From the NCBI RefSeq assembly GCF_029395475.1, contig NZ_CP113917.1, positions 1,364,001-1,428,000 on the forward strand: a stretch of 64,000 bases of DNA, given 5' to 3'. Each line of letters starts with the position of its first letter. The stretch's first letter is position 1. This stretch comes from Bifidobacterium sp. ESL0775 (lineage in GTDB: Bacteria; Actinomycetota; Actinomycetes; Actinomycetales; Bifidobacteriaceae). Positions 40,283 to 48,849 of the stretch are shown one piece after another. Below the pieces are notes generated by a model that was not told the origin of the DNA, searched no databases, and saw nothing but the letters and a program-made list of their open reading frames with translations. Made by a program: the position numbers and the translations under genes.

Positions 40283-41965
40283 GTGGCAAACGAAGTCATT
40301 TATATCGCCAGTCCTGAAGGCAAGAACGGCCGCAATGTTGTGGCCTACGGCGTGGTGAAAGCCCTGGCGGCCCAAGGCAAGACGGCGGTGTTCCGTCCGG
40401 TGGCCTGCAAGAAGGAGACCTTCACCGACGAGCTGCTCAAGGCGGCCAACGCCGGCCAGTCCATCGACCAGGTTCGCGCCGTGTGCCCCAAGTGCGCGCG
40501 AAAAGACAAGAGCGCGGCCCGCGGTGACATCGTCGCGGCCTACAGTGCCGAGCTCGAGCGCACCAACCCCGATTCCATGGTCATCGTCGGAAGCGACGGA
40601 TCCGCGATCTTCGATCCGGAAGCGTTCACCTTCAATGCCGAAATCGCCTCCGACCTCAAGGCCAAGACATTCCTCGCCATCTGCACCATTCCCCGCAACG
40701 GCGAACAGGTTAAGGCCACAGTGGACACCTGCACGGCTGAGGTGGAAAAGGCCGGCGGAAAAGTCGCCGGGATCTTCGTCACTGGTTGCACCGACGAGAA
40801 GGCCGCCGACGCCAAGGAAGCCCTGAAGGACTCCCCTGTACCCGTCTGGACCATCCCTGCCGTTGACTTCTCCTCCGACTCTGATCCTGATGCCGCCAAC
40901 AAGGCCGCCAAGGCTTTTGCCGACAACGCCCCGGCCGATGAGGTCGTGGCCGCCGCCCGCACACCGTTCGACGCCCCCACCACCCCATACGCCTTCCAGA
41001 ACGAGCTGCTGGCCAAGGCCAAGGCCGGCAAGAAGACCATCGTGCTGCCTGAAGGCTCTGAGGACCGCATCATCAAGGCCGCGGACTATCTGCTGCAGCG
41101 CGACATCGTCAAGCTCATCATCGTCGGCGACAAGGAAGCCATCCTCGCGCGCGGCAAGGAACTCGGCCTCAATTCGCTTTCCAAGGCGGCCTATCAGCCG
41201 ATGGACGACGAAGAGGTCCTGAAGCCCATGGTCGCCAAGCTGTGCGAGCTGCGCGCCAAGAAGGGCATGACCGAGGAGCAGGCCCGCAAGCAGCTGACCG
41301 ACCCGAGCTACTTCGGCACCATGCTGGTCGTACTTGGTAAGGCCGACGGTTTGGTCTCTGGTTCCATCAACTCCACCGCCAACACCGTTCGCCCGGCACT
41401 GCAGGTCATCAAGACCAAGCCCGGCGCTTCATTGGTCTCCGGCGCGTTCCTGATGTGCTTCAAGGACCATGTCGCGGTCTTCGCCGATTGCGCCATCAAC
41501 CTGAACCCGAACGCCGAACAGCTGGCCGACATCGCCATCCAGTCCGCCGACACCGCCCGCGCCTTCGGCGTGGACCCGAAGGTGGGCATGCTCTGCTATT
41601 CCACCCTCGGCAGCGGCAAGGGCCCGGATGTCGACCTGGTCGAAGAGGCCACGAAGCTCGTCCACGAGAAGGCCCCGGATCTGCCGGCCGTTGGCTCCAT
41701 CCAGTTCGACGCCGCCTGGTCGCCCACCGTGGCCGCCACGAAAGCCAAGGGCAACGACGTGGCAGGCCATGTCAACGTCTTTGTCTTCCCGAGCCTGGCC
41801 GCCGGCAACATCGCCTACAAGGCCGTGCAGCGCACTTCCGGTGCCACCGCCATCGGCCCGGTGCTGCAAGGCCTCAACAAGCCCGTCAACGACCTCTCAC
41901 GTGGTGCCCTGGTAGAGGACATCATCAACACGGTCGCCCTCACCGCCGTAGAAGCTCAGCAATGA
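40283..41965 (+). CDS. pta: Phosphate acetyltransferase
   Basis: A 560-residue long-form Pta converting acetyl-P and CoA to acetyl-CoA. The N-terminal P-loop-like regulatory domain begins VANEVIYIASPEGKNGRNVVAYG. The C-terminal catalytic domain starts at about residue 240 (FQNELLAKAKAGKKTIVLPEGSE) with SGSINSTANTVRPALQ and the conserved GPVLQGLNKPVNDLSRG. The start is a GTG at 40283 behind AAAGGAGTTACATC, a strong ribosome site; upstream in-frame codons are rejected for lack of one. It is followed by palindromic copy E5 and ackA. Confidence 0.96.
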   Translation: MANEVIYIASPEGKNGRNVVAYGVVKALAAQGKTAVFRPVACKKETFTDELLKAANAGQSIDQVRAVCPKCARKDKSAARGDIVAAYSAELERTNPDSMVIVGSDGSAIFDPEAFTFNAEIASDLKAKTFLAICTIPRNGEQVKATVDTCTAEVEKAGGKVAGIFVTGCTDEKAADAKEALKDSPVPVWTIPAVDFSSDSDPDAANKAAKAFADNAPADEVVAAARTPFDAPTTPYAFQNELLAKAKAGKKTIVLPEGSEDRIIKAADYLLQRDIVKLIIVGDKEAILARGKELGLNSLSKAAYQPMDDEEVLKPMVAKLCELRAKKGMTEEQARKQLTDPSYFGTMLVVLGKADGLVSGSINSTANTVRPALQVIKTKPGASLVSGAFLMCFKDHVAVFADCAINLNPNAEQLADIAIQSADTARAFGVDPKVGMLCYSTLGSGKGPDVDLVEEATKLVHEKAPDLPAVGSIQFDAAWSPTVAATKAKGNDVAGHVNVFVFPSLAAGNIAYKAVQRTSGATAIGPVLQGLNKPVNDLSRGALVEDIINTVALTAVEAQQ

Positions 41966-42011
41966 TAATTAACCTCAAAATAATCAACATAATTTAAGAT
42001 ACGAAACATGA

Positions 42012-42096
42012 GTGTGGGGTTGGAATAAACTTTCTGTGGCGTAGGCTTGGCCGAACGGCCTTGAGTGTCCACAGAAAGTTTATTCCAACCCCACAC
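42012..42096 (+). repeat. Palindromic GGCC-core repeat, copy E5
   Basis: Arms 42012-42039 and 42069-42096 are perfectly complementary over 28 bp and unlike those of any other copy. The 29-base core 42040-42068 is identical to that of E4, with a GGCC-GAAC-GGCC mini-hairpin. Flanks are ACATGAG on the left and CGACCAAC, then ACGAAACTGAAAC on the right. It lies between pta and ackA, where it may end or process the pta transcript. Confidence 0.9.
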
Positions 42097-42197
42097 GACC
42101 AACTACGAAACTGAAACTATATCCAAAAACTAAGTCAATCTTAAATTAATTGCAATCCTCTTTGTAACAGCTCGTGAGTAAGCTGAGAACTTGGTAG

Positions 42198-42215
42198 CCG
42201 TGGTAACATCCACGG
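42198..42215 (+). promoter_or_regulatory. Hairpin in the ackA leader
   Basis: CCGTGG, TAACAT, CCACGG lies 30 bases upstream of the ackA ATG, before the GGAGG ribosome site. It could stabilise the mRNA or affect ribosome access. Confidence 0.35.
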
Positions 42216-42245
42216 GTCAATTAATCTATTTGGAGGATGCACACA

Positions 42246-43475
42246 ATGGCGAAAACCGTCCTTGTCATCAATTCCGGTTCCAGCTCGATCAAGTACCAGC
42301 TGGTGGATCTCGAAACCGGCGGCGCTCTCGCGAGCGGCCTCGTGGAGAAGATCGGCGAACCCATCGATGGCCATTACAAGCACGAATACAACGGCGAGAA
42401 GCACGAGCTCGAAGAGCCCATCAAGACCCACGCCGACGGTTTGAAGCGCGTCCTCGGCTTCTTCAAGGAGTATGGCCCCGATCTTCAGGAATCCGGCATC
42501 GTGGCTGTCGGTCACCGCGTGGTGCAGGGTGGTTCCGTCTTCCCGCAGCCGGCGCTCGTCAATGCCAAGACCATTCAGCAGGTCAAGGACCTCGCCGTGC
42601 TCGCCCCGCTGCACAACGGCCCTGAGGCCACCGGCGCCGAGGTCATGGAACAACTTCTGCCTGACGTGCCGCAGATCTTCGTCTTCGACTCCTCCTTCTT
42701 CTTCCAACTTCCGAAGGAAGCCAGCACGTACGCCTTGAACAAGGAAGTCGCCGAGAAGTACAAGATCCGTCGCTACGGCGCCCATGGCACCAGCCACGAA
42801 TACATCGGCTCCGTCGTTCCTGGCGTGGTTGGCAAGCCCGCCGAAGGCCTGAAGCAGATCGTGCTGCACATCGGCAACGGCGCTTCCGCCTCCGCGCAGA
42901 TTTCCGGTCGTCCGATCGACACCTCCATGGGCCTCACACCACTGGAAGGCCTGGTGATGGGCGGACGCACCGGTGACATCGACCCTGCCGCCGTCTTCCA
43001 TCTCATCCGCAACGCCCACATGAACGTCGACGAGATCGATGAGCTCTTCAACAAGAAGTCCGGCATGACCGGCATGACCGGCTACGGCGACATGCGCGAG
43101 GTCGATCGCCTCATCAGCGAAGGCAACGAGGACGCCATTCTCGCCATGGACATCTACATTCATCGCATCGTCGGCTACATCGGCAACTACACCGCTCAGA
43201 TGGGCGGCGTGGACGTGATCACCTTCACCGCCGGCGTCGGCGAGAACGACAACAACGTGCGCGCCCGCGTCTGCGAGCGTCTCGCGCCGTTCGGCGTGAA
43301 GCTCGACAAGGCGAAGAACGACGCCCGTTCCAAGGAACCGCGCATCATCTCCACCCCCGACAGCTCCGTGATCATCGCCGTCATCCCCACCAACGAGGAA
43401 CTTGCCATCGCCCACAAGGCCGACAAGATCGCGACCGAGGGCAAGGATTCCTACGGCAACGTCTTCAAGAAATGA
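42246..43475 (+). CDS. ackA: Acetate kinase
   Basis: A 409-residue kinase that makes ATP and acetate from acetyl-P, the energy-yielding end of the bifid shunt. The signature LVINSGSSSIKYQLVD is near the N terminus, with GHRVVQGG, the second signature GTSHEYIGSV and FTAGVGENDNNVRARVCE. TTTGGAGG lies 10 bases before ATG 42246; the ATG at 42237 is too close to it. A strong terminator ends the run xfp-pta-ackA. Confidence 0.98.
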   Translation: MAKTVLVINSGSSSIKYQLVDLETGGALASGLVEKIGEPIDGHYKHEYNGEKHELEEPIKTHADGLKRVLGFFKEYGPDLQESGIVAVGHRVVQGGSVFPQPALVNAKTIQQVKDLAVLAPLHNGPEATGAEVMEQLLPDVPQIFVFDSSFFFQLPKEASTYALNKEVAEKYKIRRYGAHGTSHEYIGSVVPGVVGKPAEGLKQIVLHIGNGASASAQISGRPIDTSMGLTPLEGLVMGGRTGDIDPAAVFHLIRNAHMNVDEIDELFNKKSGMTGMTGYGDMREVDRLISEGNEDAILAMDIYIHRIVGYIGNYTAQMGGVDVITFTAGVGENDNNVRARVCERLAPFGVKLDKAKNDARSKEPRIISTPDSSVIIAVIPTNEELAIAHKADKIATEGKDSYGNVFKK

Positions 43476-43518
43476 GTCTGCCTGTTTCGTTAGATTCTGA
43501 AATCTGACAATAAACAAA

Positions 43519-43561
43519 ATTTGGGCTGTGCAACACCATTTACGTGTTGCACAGCCCAAAT
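43519..43561. terminator. Terminator of ackA, bidirectional
   Basis: A perfect 18-bp stem (43519-43536 with 43544-43561) and 7-base loop, A/T at its base, 43 bp after ackA and facing the convergent gene at 43698. Confidence 0.9.
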
Positions 43562-43697
43562 CGTACTAGGCACCTCTTGGTGCAGTAAGCCTCGTCAAGA
43601 GCGATTAAGCGACTCCTGGCAAACGCCGTAATCCGCAGCCGCGTCAGCAAAACCGCCGACAAACCACGAACCACACATTGTCAGTGTGGCCTATCCG

Positions 43698-45059
43698 TCA
43701 CTCGGTTTTGATCAGATCCGTGACGACCCGGTCAAGATCCTGCAGAGAGCTCTCGATGTCGACTGTTTTCTCGGCGTCATAGAAACTCAGGCTGTAGGAG
43801 TCCGGGACAAGATCGCGCAACTGATCGGTGAGTTTATCGTGCTGGTCGTTCAACGAGGGGCTCTCGAAGATGTTGGTCTCAGAGCCCATGGCCTGGATCT
43901 GCTGGGTCAACGTGGCGATCTGGGTCATCTTCTGGTTGGTGTCGTCCGCGTATTTCTTGATGGGGGCGTTCTTGGAGGTCGACAGAGGCTTCAGGTCATT
44001 CTGACAGGTCTGGATATACGGCTTGTAGACATCGGCGTAATTGTTCTGCTCAAAGTCGACCGTCGGCTTCGCGGCGCAATCCTGATTCGCCTTCTGGAAA
44101 TCGGCCGCGGAATCCGCGAACGAATTCATGTATTGGATGTACTTCTTCGATTGCTTGGCGTAGACGTCATAGCTTTTCTTGAGTTTGTCGCTGCTCTTAT
44201 AGGCGGGGCTTGCCGCGAAATCGGCGTTCGCCTTGCCGAGCTTCTTCACATCCGACTTCAGGGATTTGACGTTCTCTTCCGGAACGGGGATGCTTTTGGT
44301 CGCGTCCTGGGCGAGGTTGAGATAATCCGTGCTGATGGCCGTTTGCGCATCGGTGAGCTTTCGCGTGTTCTTGTTCGCATTGTCATACAGAGCGGAACCC
44401 GTGAGTTTCTGGTCTTCGGCGTTGTTCTTGGACTTCGCGCCCATCGAGCCCACGATAATCAGCGCGATGATGACCACGACGGCGATGACCGCGATGACGA
44501 TATAAAGAATCTTCTGGTTCTTCGACGTCGGCTTCTTCGGGGCGCCTGGCTGTCCGGGAGTGTTGTTGCCCATGGGCTGGGCGTACTGGCCATTGGGATA
44601 GACCTGCTGACTGGGCATTCCTTGATTCGGCATCCTCCCCTGCTGTTGGGGATAGCCAACCTGCGGTTGGTTCCGCTGTTGCGGGTAGCCTTGCGGCGCA
44701 CCTTGGGGAGGATATGGGGAACCTTGCTGGCCCTGCTGCGGCGCTCCCGACTGCGCCACGTTGTTATTGAGCGATTGGAACTGGGGAACATCGGGCTGTT
44801 GCCCGATGCCCTGTGGCATACCTTGCTGAGCGGCTTGTTGCGTACCATTGGCATCCAACGATCCGAACTGGGGAACGACAGGCTGTTGCATGTCGGCCGA
44901 CGGCACGCCCTGCGGGGTTGCCGCTGGAGCTTCCTGACCACCAGCTTGTGGGCTGCCTTCCTGTGGTGTGGTTGCCGCGGTATTGCCCACGTCGTCACCG
45001 CGGTTCAACGCGTCATCCGAATCGAATTGCTTTTGGGGAGAATCATCCTGTCGAGCCAT
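43698..45059 (-). CDS. Membrane protein with Gln/Pro-rich N terminus, function unknown
   Basis: A ~453-residue protein. Residues 1-175 are low-complexity, rich in Gln, Pro, Gly and Asn, with PQ-, YPQQ- and PQFxSL-type units (VPQFGSLD, VPQFQSLN). One membrane helix follows (about 184-206, ILYIVIAVIAVVVIIALIIVG). The remaining ~245 residues are polar, helical and Lys/Asp/Ser-rich, probably outside the cell. The layout recalls actinobacterial envelope or secretion-linked proteins, but no domain is recognised. ATG 45059 (MARQDDSPQ) with GAAAG upstream is preferred over an ATG 6 codons earlier. Confidence 0.75.
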   Translation of the reverse strand: MARQDDSPQKQFDSDDALNRGDDVGNTAATTPQEGSPQAGGQEAPAATPQGVPSADMQQPVVPQFGSLDANGTQQAAQQGMPQGIGQQPDVPQFQSLNNNVAQSGAPQQGQQGSPYPPQGAPQGYPQQRNQPQVGYPQQQGRMPNQGMPSQQVYPNGQYAQPMGNNTPGQPGAPKKPTSKNQKILYIVIAVIAVVVIIALIIVGSMGAKSKNNAEDQKLTGSALYDNANKNTRKLTDAQTAISTDYLNLAQDATKSIPVPEENVKSLKSDVKKLGKANADFAASPAYKSSDKLKKSYDVYAKQSKKYIQYMNSFADSAADFQKANQDCAAKPTVDFEQNNYADVYKPYIQTCQNDLKPLSTSKNAPIKKYADDTNQKMTQIATLTQQIQAMGSETNIFESPSLNDQHDKLTDQLRDLVPDSYSLSFYDAEKTVDIESSLQDLDRVVTDLIKTE

Positions 45060-45333
45060 AATCAAACTTTCTGTCAATGTTGTTATATCAGTATTTAATA
45101 ATAATCATCATATTGGATATAACGATTTGAAAGTGAATCCGCTCAGAAACGTATACGGCTGGGCTGAGCCACGACTAATTCAAAACACACAGCGATTCAG
45201 CAGCTCATCGCCGACAACGGCTTGTCAATATGATGGCCTGGCTGAACGGCTAATTGGTGTTGAGCTTCATCGCAGTGTTGGAACCGCTTGACATCCATTA
45301 CCAACCCTTGGAAAGCCAATCGGAAATACCTTG

Positions 45334-46875
45334 CTATTGCTGCGAAAGCATCCCGGACCACATCCCCGGAAAATCGGGGATGGTCTTGCGGGTGGTCGCG
45401 ATGTCGCGGATGCGGGTGTTGGCAACCGCAAGGCCAATCATCGCCGCGAACGTGGCCATGCGATGATCGGCGTAGGTCTCCATGACTTCGCCATGCAACT
45501 CGTCATTTGGCACTGGGGTGATGGCCAATCCGTCCGGCAATTCCTCGGCTTTGGCGCCGATACGGGTGATTTCCGTGACCAGAGCGGCCAGACGGTTCGT
45601 CTCGTGGCCTCGGAGATGGCCGATGCCAACGAGTTCGCTGGGACCATCGGCCAACGTCGCCAAAGCGGCGATGCTGGGAGCAATCTCCCCCGCCGCCGAC
45701 ATGTCGAAATTCTTGCCCAGCCCTCGAATAGGACCGTCCATCGAAACCTTCAATGTCCCATTTCTGGGTACTGGGACTGCCCTTTGATGTCCACGTACGT
45801 CGGCCATGACATCATCAAACGGCCTTCCTTCCAACGTGACCGTGGCACCCATCTTTTGCAGAATACCCGGAAGCAACCCACCTGGCTGAGTGGTCGAGGT
45901 CGGCCAATTTGGCACGCTCACCGAACCTCCGGCGATCATCGCGGCGCCCAGGAATGGAGCGGCGTTCGACAGATCCGGCTCCACCACTACCCCTTCAGGC
46001 AGTTGCAGTTCACGATGGGCGACCTGCCAATGGCCGATTTCTGGCATCTCAGCCTTTCCTCCAGCCCCATCAACATCAGCCATTGTCATACAAATGTGCG
46101 GCATGCTGGGAAGCTTGCTACCGGTATGTTTCAGATCGAGTCCGTCCGGTAGGCGTGAGCCAATCAGCAGCAAGCTGGAAATGAACTGCGAGGATGAGGA
46201 TGAATCGATCTCGACCTTAGCTGGCTGGAAAATGGCGGGATCACCGGATTCATTCATGGCGTCCGGATCCTCACCATTCCTTTGCGCTTCAAATCGTCGT
46301 GATTGCGGCGGTGTGATGGTGAATGGCAGAAAACCGGGCTCGCCGTGGTATTCGATATGAGCGCCCAACTGCCCAAGCCCGTCGAGTAACGGATGCATTG
46401 GCCGCGCGTAAGCCTGCTTGTCGCCATCAAAACGCACAGGACCATCGGCGAACAACGCCAAGCCCGGAACGAAACGCATCACCGTGCCCGCAAGTCCGCA
46501 AAAAACCGTGACATTCCCCTTGAACCGGCCATTGACCGGAGGCGTCACCGTCACGCGCGTCTCATCGGTCTCATCGAACTTGACGCCGACCCCGAGCGCT
46601 CTCAACGCGCCCGCCATCAGATCCGTGTCGCGTGAGCGCAACAAACCCGAAATCGTGGCCGGCTTTTGCCCAAGCGCGGCCAAAATGAGATACCGGTTCG
46701 ACAACGACTTGCTTCCCGGAACCACCACCGTCGCGTTCAACGGACCCTGCGCCAGCGGAGCAGGCCAGGGATCAGGTAATTCAGCTTTCTGGCTTGCCGC
46801 ATCTTGGGATTCTGTGCGATATGACCTTCCGCGATCGACAATGGCTTTGGCGGCATGGGTTTCGGAGCTCTTCAT
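45334..46875 (-). CDS. aroA: EPSP synthase (3-phosphoshikimate 1-carboxyvinyltransferase)
   Basis: A 513-residue enzyme of step 6 in the shikimate pathway. Substrate-site motifs are VVPGSKSLSNRYLILAALG (about 50-68), FCGLAGTVMRFVPGLALF and, near the C terminus, ETYADHRMATFAAMIGLAV. About 45 residues precede the conserved start, giving a longer N terminus than the usual 430-450-residue enzyme. TAAAAT lies 7 bases before the ATG with no ribosome site, so this mRNA may be leaderless. It is apart from aroC-aroKB-aroQ at 8-12 kb and divergent from the MerR gene. Confidence 0.95.
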   Translation of the reverse strand: MKSSETHAAKAIVDRGRSYRTESQDAASQKAELPDPWPAPLAQGPLNATVVVPGSKSLSNRYLILAALGQKPATISGLLRSRDTDLMAGALRALGVGVKFDETDETRVTVTPPVNGRFKGNVTVFCGLAGTVMRFVPGLALFADGPVRFDGDKQAYARPMHPLLDGLGQLGAHIEYHGEPGFLPFTITPPQSRRFEAQRNGEDPDAMNESGDPAIFQPAKVEIDSSSSSQFISSLLLIGSRLPDGLDLKHTGSKLPSMPHICMTMADVDGAGGKAEMPEIGHWQVAHRELQLPEGVVVEPDLSNAAPFLGAAMIAGGSVSVPNWPTSTTQPGGLLPGILQKMGATVTLEGRPFDDVMADVRGHQRAVPVPRNGTLKVSMDGPIRGLGKNFDMSAAGEIAPSIAALATLADGPSELVGIGHLRGHETNRLAALVTEITRIGAKAEELPDGLAITPVPNDELHGEVMETYADHRMATFAAMIGLAVANTRIRDIATTRKTIPDFPGMWSGMLSQQ

Positions 46876-46882
46876 AGTCGGA

Positions 46883-46888
46883 ATTTTA
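46883..46888 (-). promoter_or_regulatory. -10 element of an apparently leaderless aroA mRNA
   Basis: TAAAAT on the minus strand ends 7 bases before ATG 46875; no Shine-Dalgarno sequence is present. The -35 is weak. Confidence 0.4.
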
Positions 46889-46946
46889 GAGGAACTCCCC
46901 TACAGCATATTTCCAGACTCATTACCCCGCGACACGCCGATGGTTG

Positions 46947-46977
46947 TTGACCCTGACATATTGTCAGGGCATAGCTT
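46947..46977 (+). promoter_or_regulatory. MerR-type promoter and operator of the TipAS regulator
   Basis: TTGACC (46947-46952), a 19-base spacer and TAGCTT (46972-46977). CCCTGACA-TAT-TGTCAGGG, an 8-bp perfect dyad (46951-46969), fills the spacer. The long spacer overlapped by a dyad is the classical MerR-family arrangement, in which the regulator untwists DNA to activate. It lies 50 bases upstream of the MerR gene itself, implying autoregulation. Confidence 0.75.
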
Positions 46978-47029
46978 TTCTCTTGCGACCGCAAAGCGGC
47001 CGCAGACGAGCTAACGAAGGAGGAACGGA

Positions 47030-47830
47030 TTGCACGGAACAAGCGCAAGCGATGGCTCGTGGACGCCGGCCGAACGATTCGGCCTGACCATCGGAGAAAT
47101 GTCAACCATGTTCCACGTCAGCGTGCGCATGCTTCGGCACTGGGAAGACCTTGGTCTGCTCACCCCGGCGCGCGATGCCAGCGGCTACCGGGTCTACGGA
47201 CCCGGCGATCTGAACCGCCTCCGCCGTCTGCTCATCTACAAAGAGCTGGGCGTACCGGCCACACGCATCGGGCGGTTGCTCGACGCGCCCGCGCCAGTTG
47301 TCATTAAGGAACTCAAAGTCGGACGCAGCAACCTCAAAAAGAAGCTGCGGCATCTTCAGCGAACCCTTGATGACACCGACCGACTCATCGACATGGCAGA
47401 GAAAGGAACGACCATGGCCAATACAGAAACCACCGACTCAAGACAAAATGAGGCCAAAGACCGCTGGGGCGATACGAAACAATGGATGGAATTTGCCGAG
47501 CGGGAGACCGGCACGGACGGGAACACCAAAATGAAGGATGAACAACATATGCGCGACGTTGAGGCGAAACTGGCCGACGCCAAGCGCCGCGGCGTCAAGC
47601 CCGGTAGCGACGAAGCCAATGAACTCGCCGAGGAACACCGTGCGTCGCTCTACTACTACGAAGTGAGCCTGCCAATGCAGGTGAGCCTCGGCCGGATGTA
47701 CGTCGCCGACAAGCGTTTCAAGAAGCACTACGACGACATCGAACCCGGCCTGGCCCAATGGCTCCACGACATCATCGATGCCAACGCCGCCGCCCAGGGC
47801 ATCGATCTTGACAACGTTCAATGGGAATAA
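47030..47830 (+). CDS. MerR-family regulator with TipAS-type C-terminal domain
   Basis: A 266-residue regulator. The MerR helix-turn-helix domain covers about residues 18-88 (LTIGEMSTMFHVSVRMLRHW, then EDLGLLTPAR and SGYRVY). A coiled linker leads to a TipAS-like domain from about 140 (DRWGDTKQWMEFAERETG), the family that binds thiopeptide and other drugs in TipA. The start is a TTG behind AAGGAGGAAC, a near-ideal ribosome site. Its own promoter has the MerR architecture. It is divergent from aroA. Ligand unknown. Confidence 0.88.
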   Translation: MHGTSASDGSWTPAERFGLTIGEMSTMFHVSVRMLRHWEDLGLLTPARDASGYRVYGPGDLNRLRRLLIYKELGVPATRIGRLLDAPAPVVIKELKVGRSNLKKKLRHLQRTLDDTDRLIDMAEKGTTMANTETTDSRQNEAKDRWGDTKQWMEFAERETGTDGNTKMKDEQHMRDVEAKLADAKRRGVKPGSDEANELAEEHRASLYYYEVSLPMQVSLGRMYVADKRFKKHYDDIEPGLAQWLHDIIDANAAAQGIDLDNVQWE

Positions 47831-47887
47831 AAGTTGAATCAAAAACTGTGGCTGTGCATCTCATCAAAGTTGTACAGTCACAAATGT

Positions 47888-48613
47888 TTAGAGACCTGAC
47901 GGAACTAATGTCAGATGGTTGATGCCATCCTCTGCCTTCATACTTACTTTGCCAAGGGTGCGTGCGACGTCGACTACGGGTTGGGCGGGAGCGTCGAGTA
48001 TGGCTCTCGTCAACAAGCCTCGATAATGCTTGGCCATGTGGGAGATGGTTTTGTTTTGGGAATTGGCGATACGGATGTCCCACCATTGAGTATTTTCATC
48101 TGACGCATTCGGCTTGGTCACTCGATAGAGTTCAGAACGTAAGTCGACCGTGACGCCAGCGTTACCAGCAAAACCGGTATCCGGATTCCAGCTTGCAAGC
48201 CGATTGCGCCAGAACGATTTCAACGCGCCGACGCCGGGAAGCGAGACATTCATCGAAAGACGATAAGTCGGTATCGAATCCTCGCCCCTAGTCACACCGA
48301 ACAAGCCCGAGAAGATCAACACGTCATCGTCCCGATGCAATTGAGCGGCTTTGTATAGCACTCCTGTATACACCTCACGAGCCGGCGCACAGGGCGCCGA
48401 AAGAATGTCGCGTTGGGCGAGGATCTCCTGCGTCCCTTTGGCTCCTACTTTCAGAATCTTCGCCGCATCATCACGCTTCGACACTTCAATCAACGCCGAC
48501 AACACCGTTTTTCTGGCGTCGTTGAGTTCCGGAAATGAAAGCCTGTCCAAATCAAACGCCGGCCCTGCGGTCGGCGCGGCCTTGCCTTCGGACGGCGGTA
48601 GAAGAATATGCAT
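47888..48613 (-). CDS. yaaA: YaaA/DUF328 peroxide-resistance protein
   Basis: A ~241-residue protein. The family start MHILLPPSEGKA is at 48613, with DLDRLSFPELNDAR and DDDVLIFSGLFGVTRGEDSIPTYRLSM following. YaaA of E. coli lowers free iron and protects against hydrogen peroxide; some members bind DNA. TAGACT lies 7 bases before the ATG without a ribosome site, suggesting a leaderless mRNA. The next gene, divergent, is catalase, which supports a role in peroxide defence here. Confidence 0.9.
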   Translation of the reverse strand: MHILLPPSEGKAAPTAGPAFDLDRLSFPELNDARKTVLSALIEVSKRDDAAKILKVGAKGTQEILAQRDILSAPCAPAREVYTGVLYKAAQLHRDDDVLIFSGLFGVTRGEDSIPTYRLSMNVSLPGVGALKSFWRNRLASWNPDTGFAGNAGVTVDLRSELYRVTKPNASDENTQWWDIRIANSQNKTISHMAKHYRGLLTRAILDAPAQPVVDVARTLGKVSMKAEDGINHLTLVPSGL

Positions 48614-48620
48614 AATCGCA

Positions 48621-48626
48621 AGTCTA
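48621..48626 (-). promoter_or_regulatory. Possible -10 of a leaderless yaaA mRNA
   Basis: TAGACT on the minus strand lies 7 bases before ATG 48613. The match is moderate and the -35 unclear. Confidence 0.3.
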
Positions 48627-48789
48627 TCGAACCGCCAATCCGAAACGGGACCAACCATTCCGGCACGTTCGCTTGTCGCTAATTTAATTTGGTCGAACAA
48701 TGGTCGCAAGGACTGAAAATATGGGAATTTCACAATGTCAAGGATTTCGAGACAAAATGTCGCAAAGCCCACAAAACGATGCCAAACCC

Positions 48790-48818
48790 TTGTTTCAAAC
48801 CGGCGGAATTGTTATCTT
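48790..48818 (+). promoter_or_regulatory. Probable catalase promoter
   Basis: TTGTTT (48790-48795), a 17-base spacer and TATCTT (48813-48818), followed by AGGAGG and the TTG start at 48850. No obvious peroxide-regulator (PerR/OxyR) box was recognised. Confidence 0.5.
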
Positions 48819-48849
48819 CTTCCTACATCGTTACGACAGGAGGATTTCA

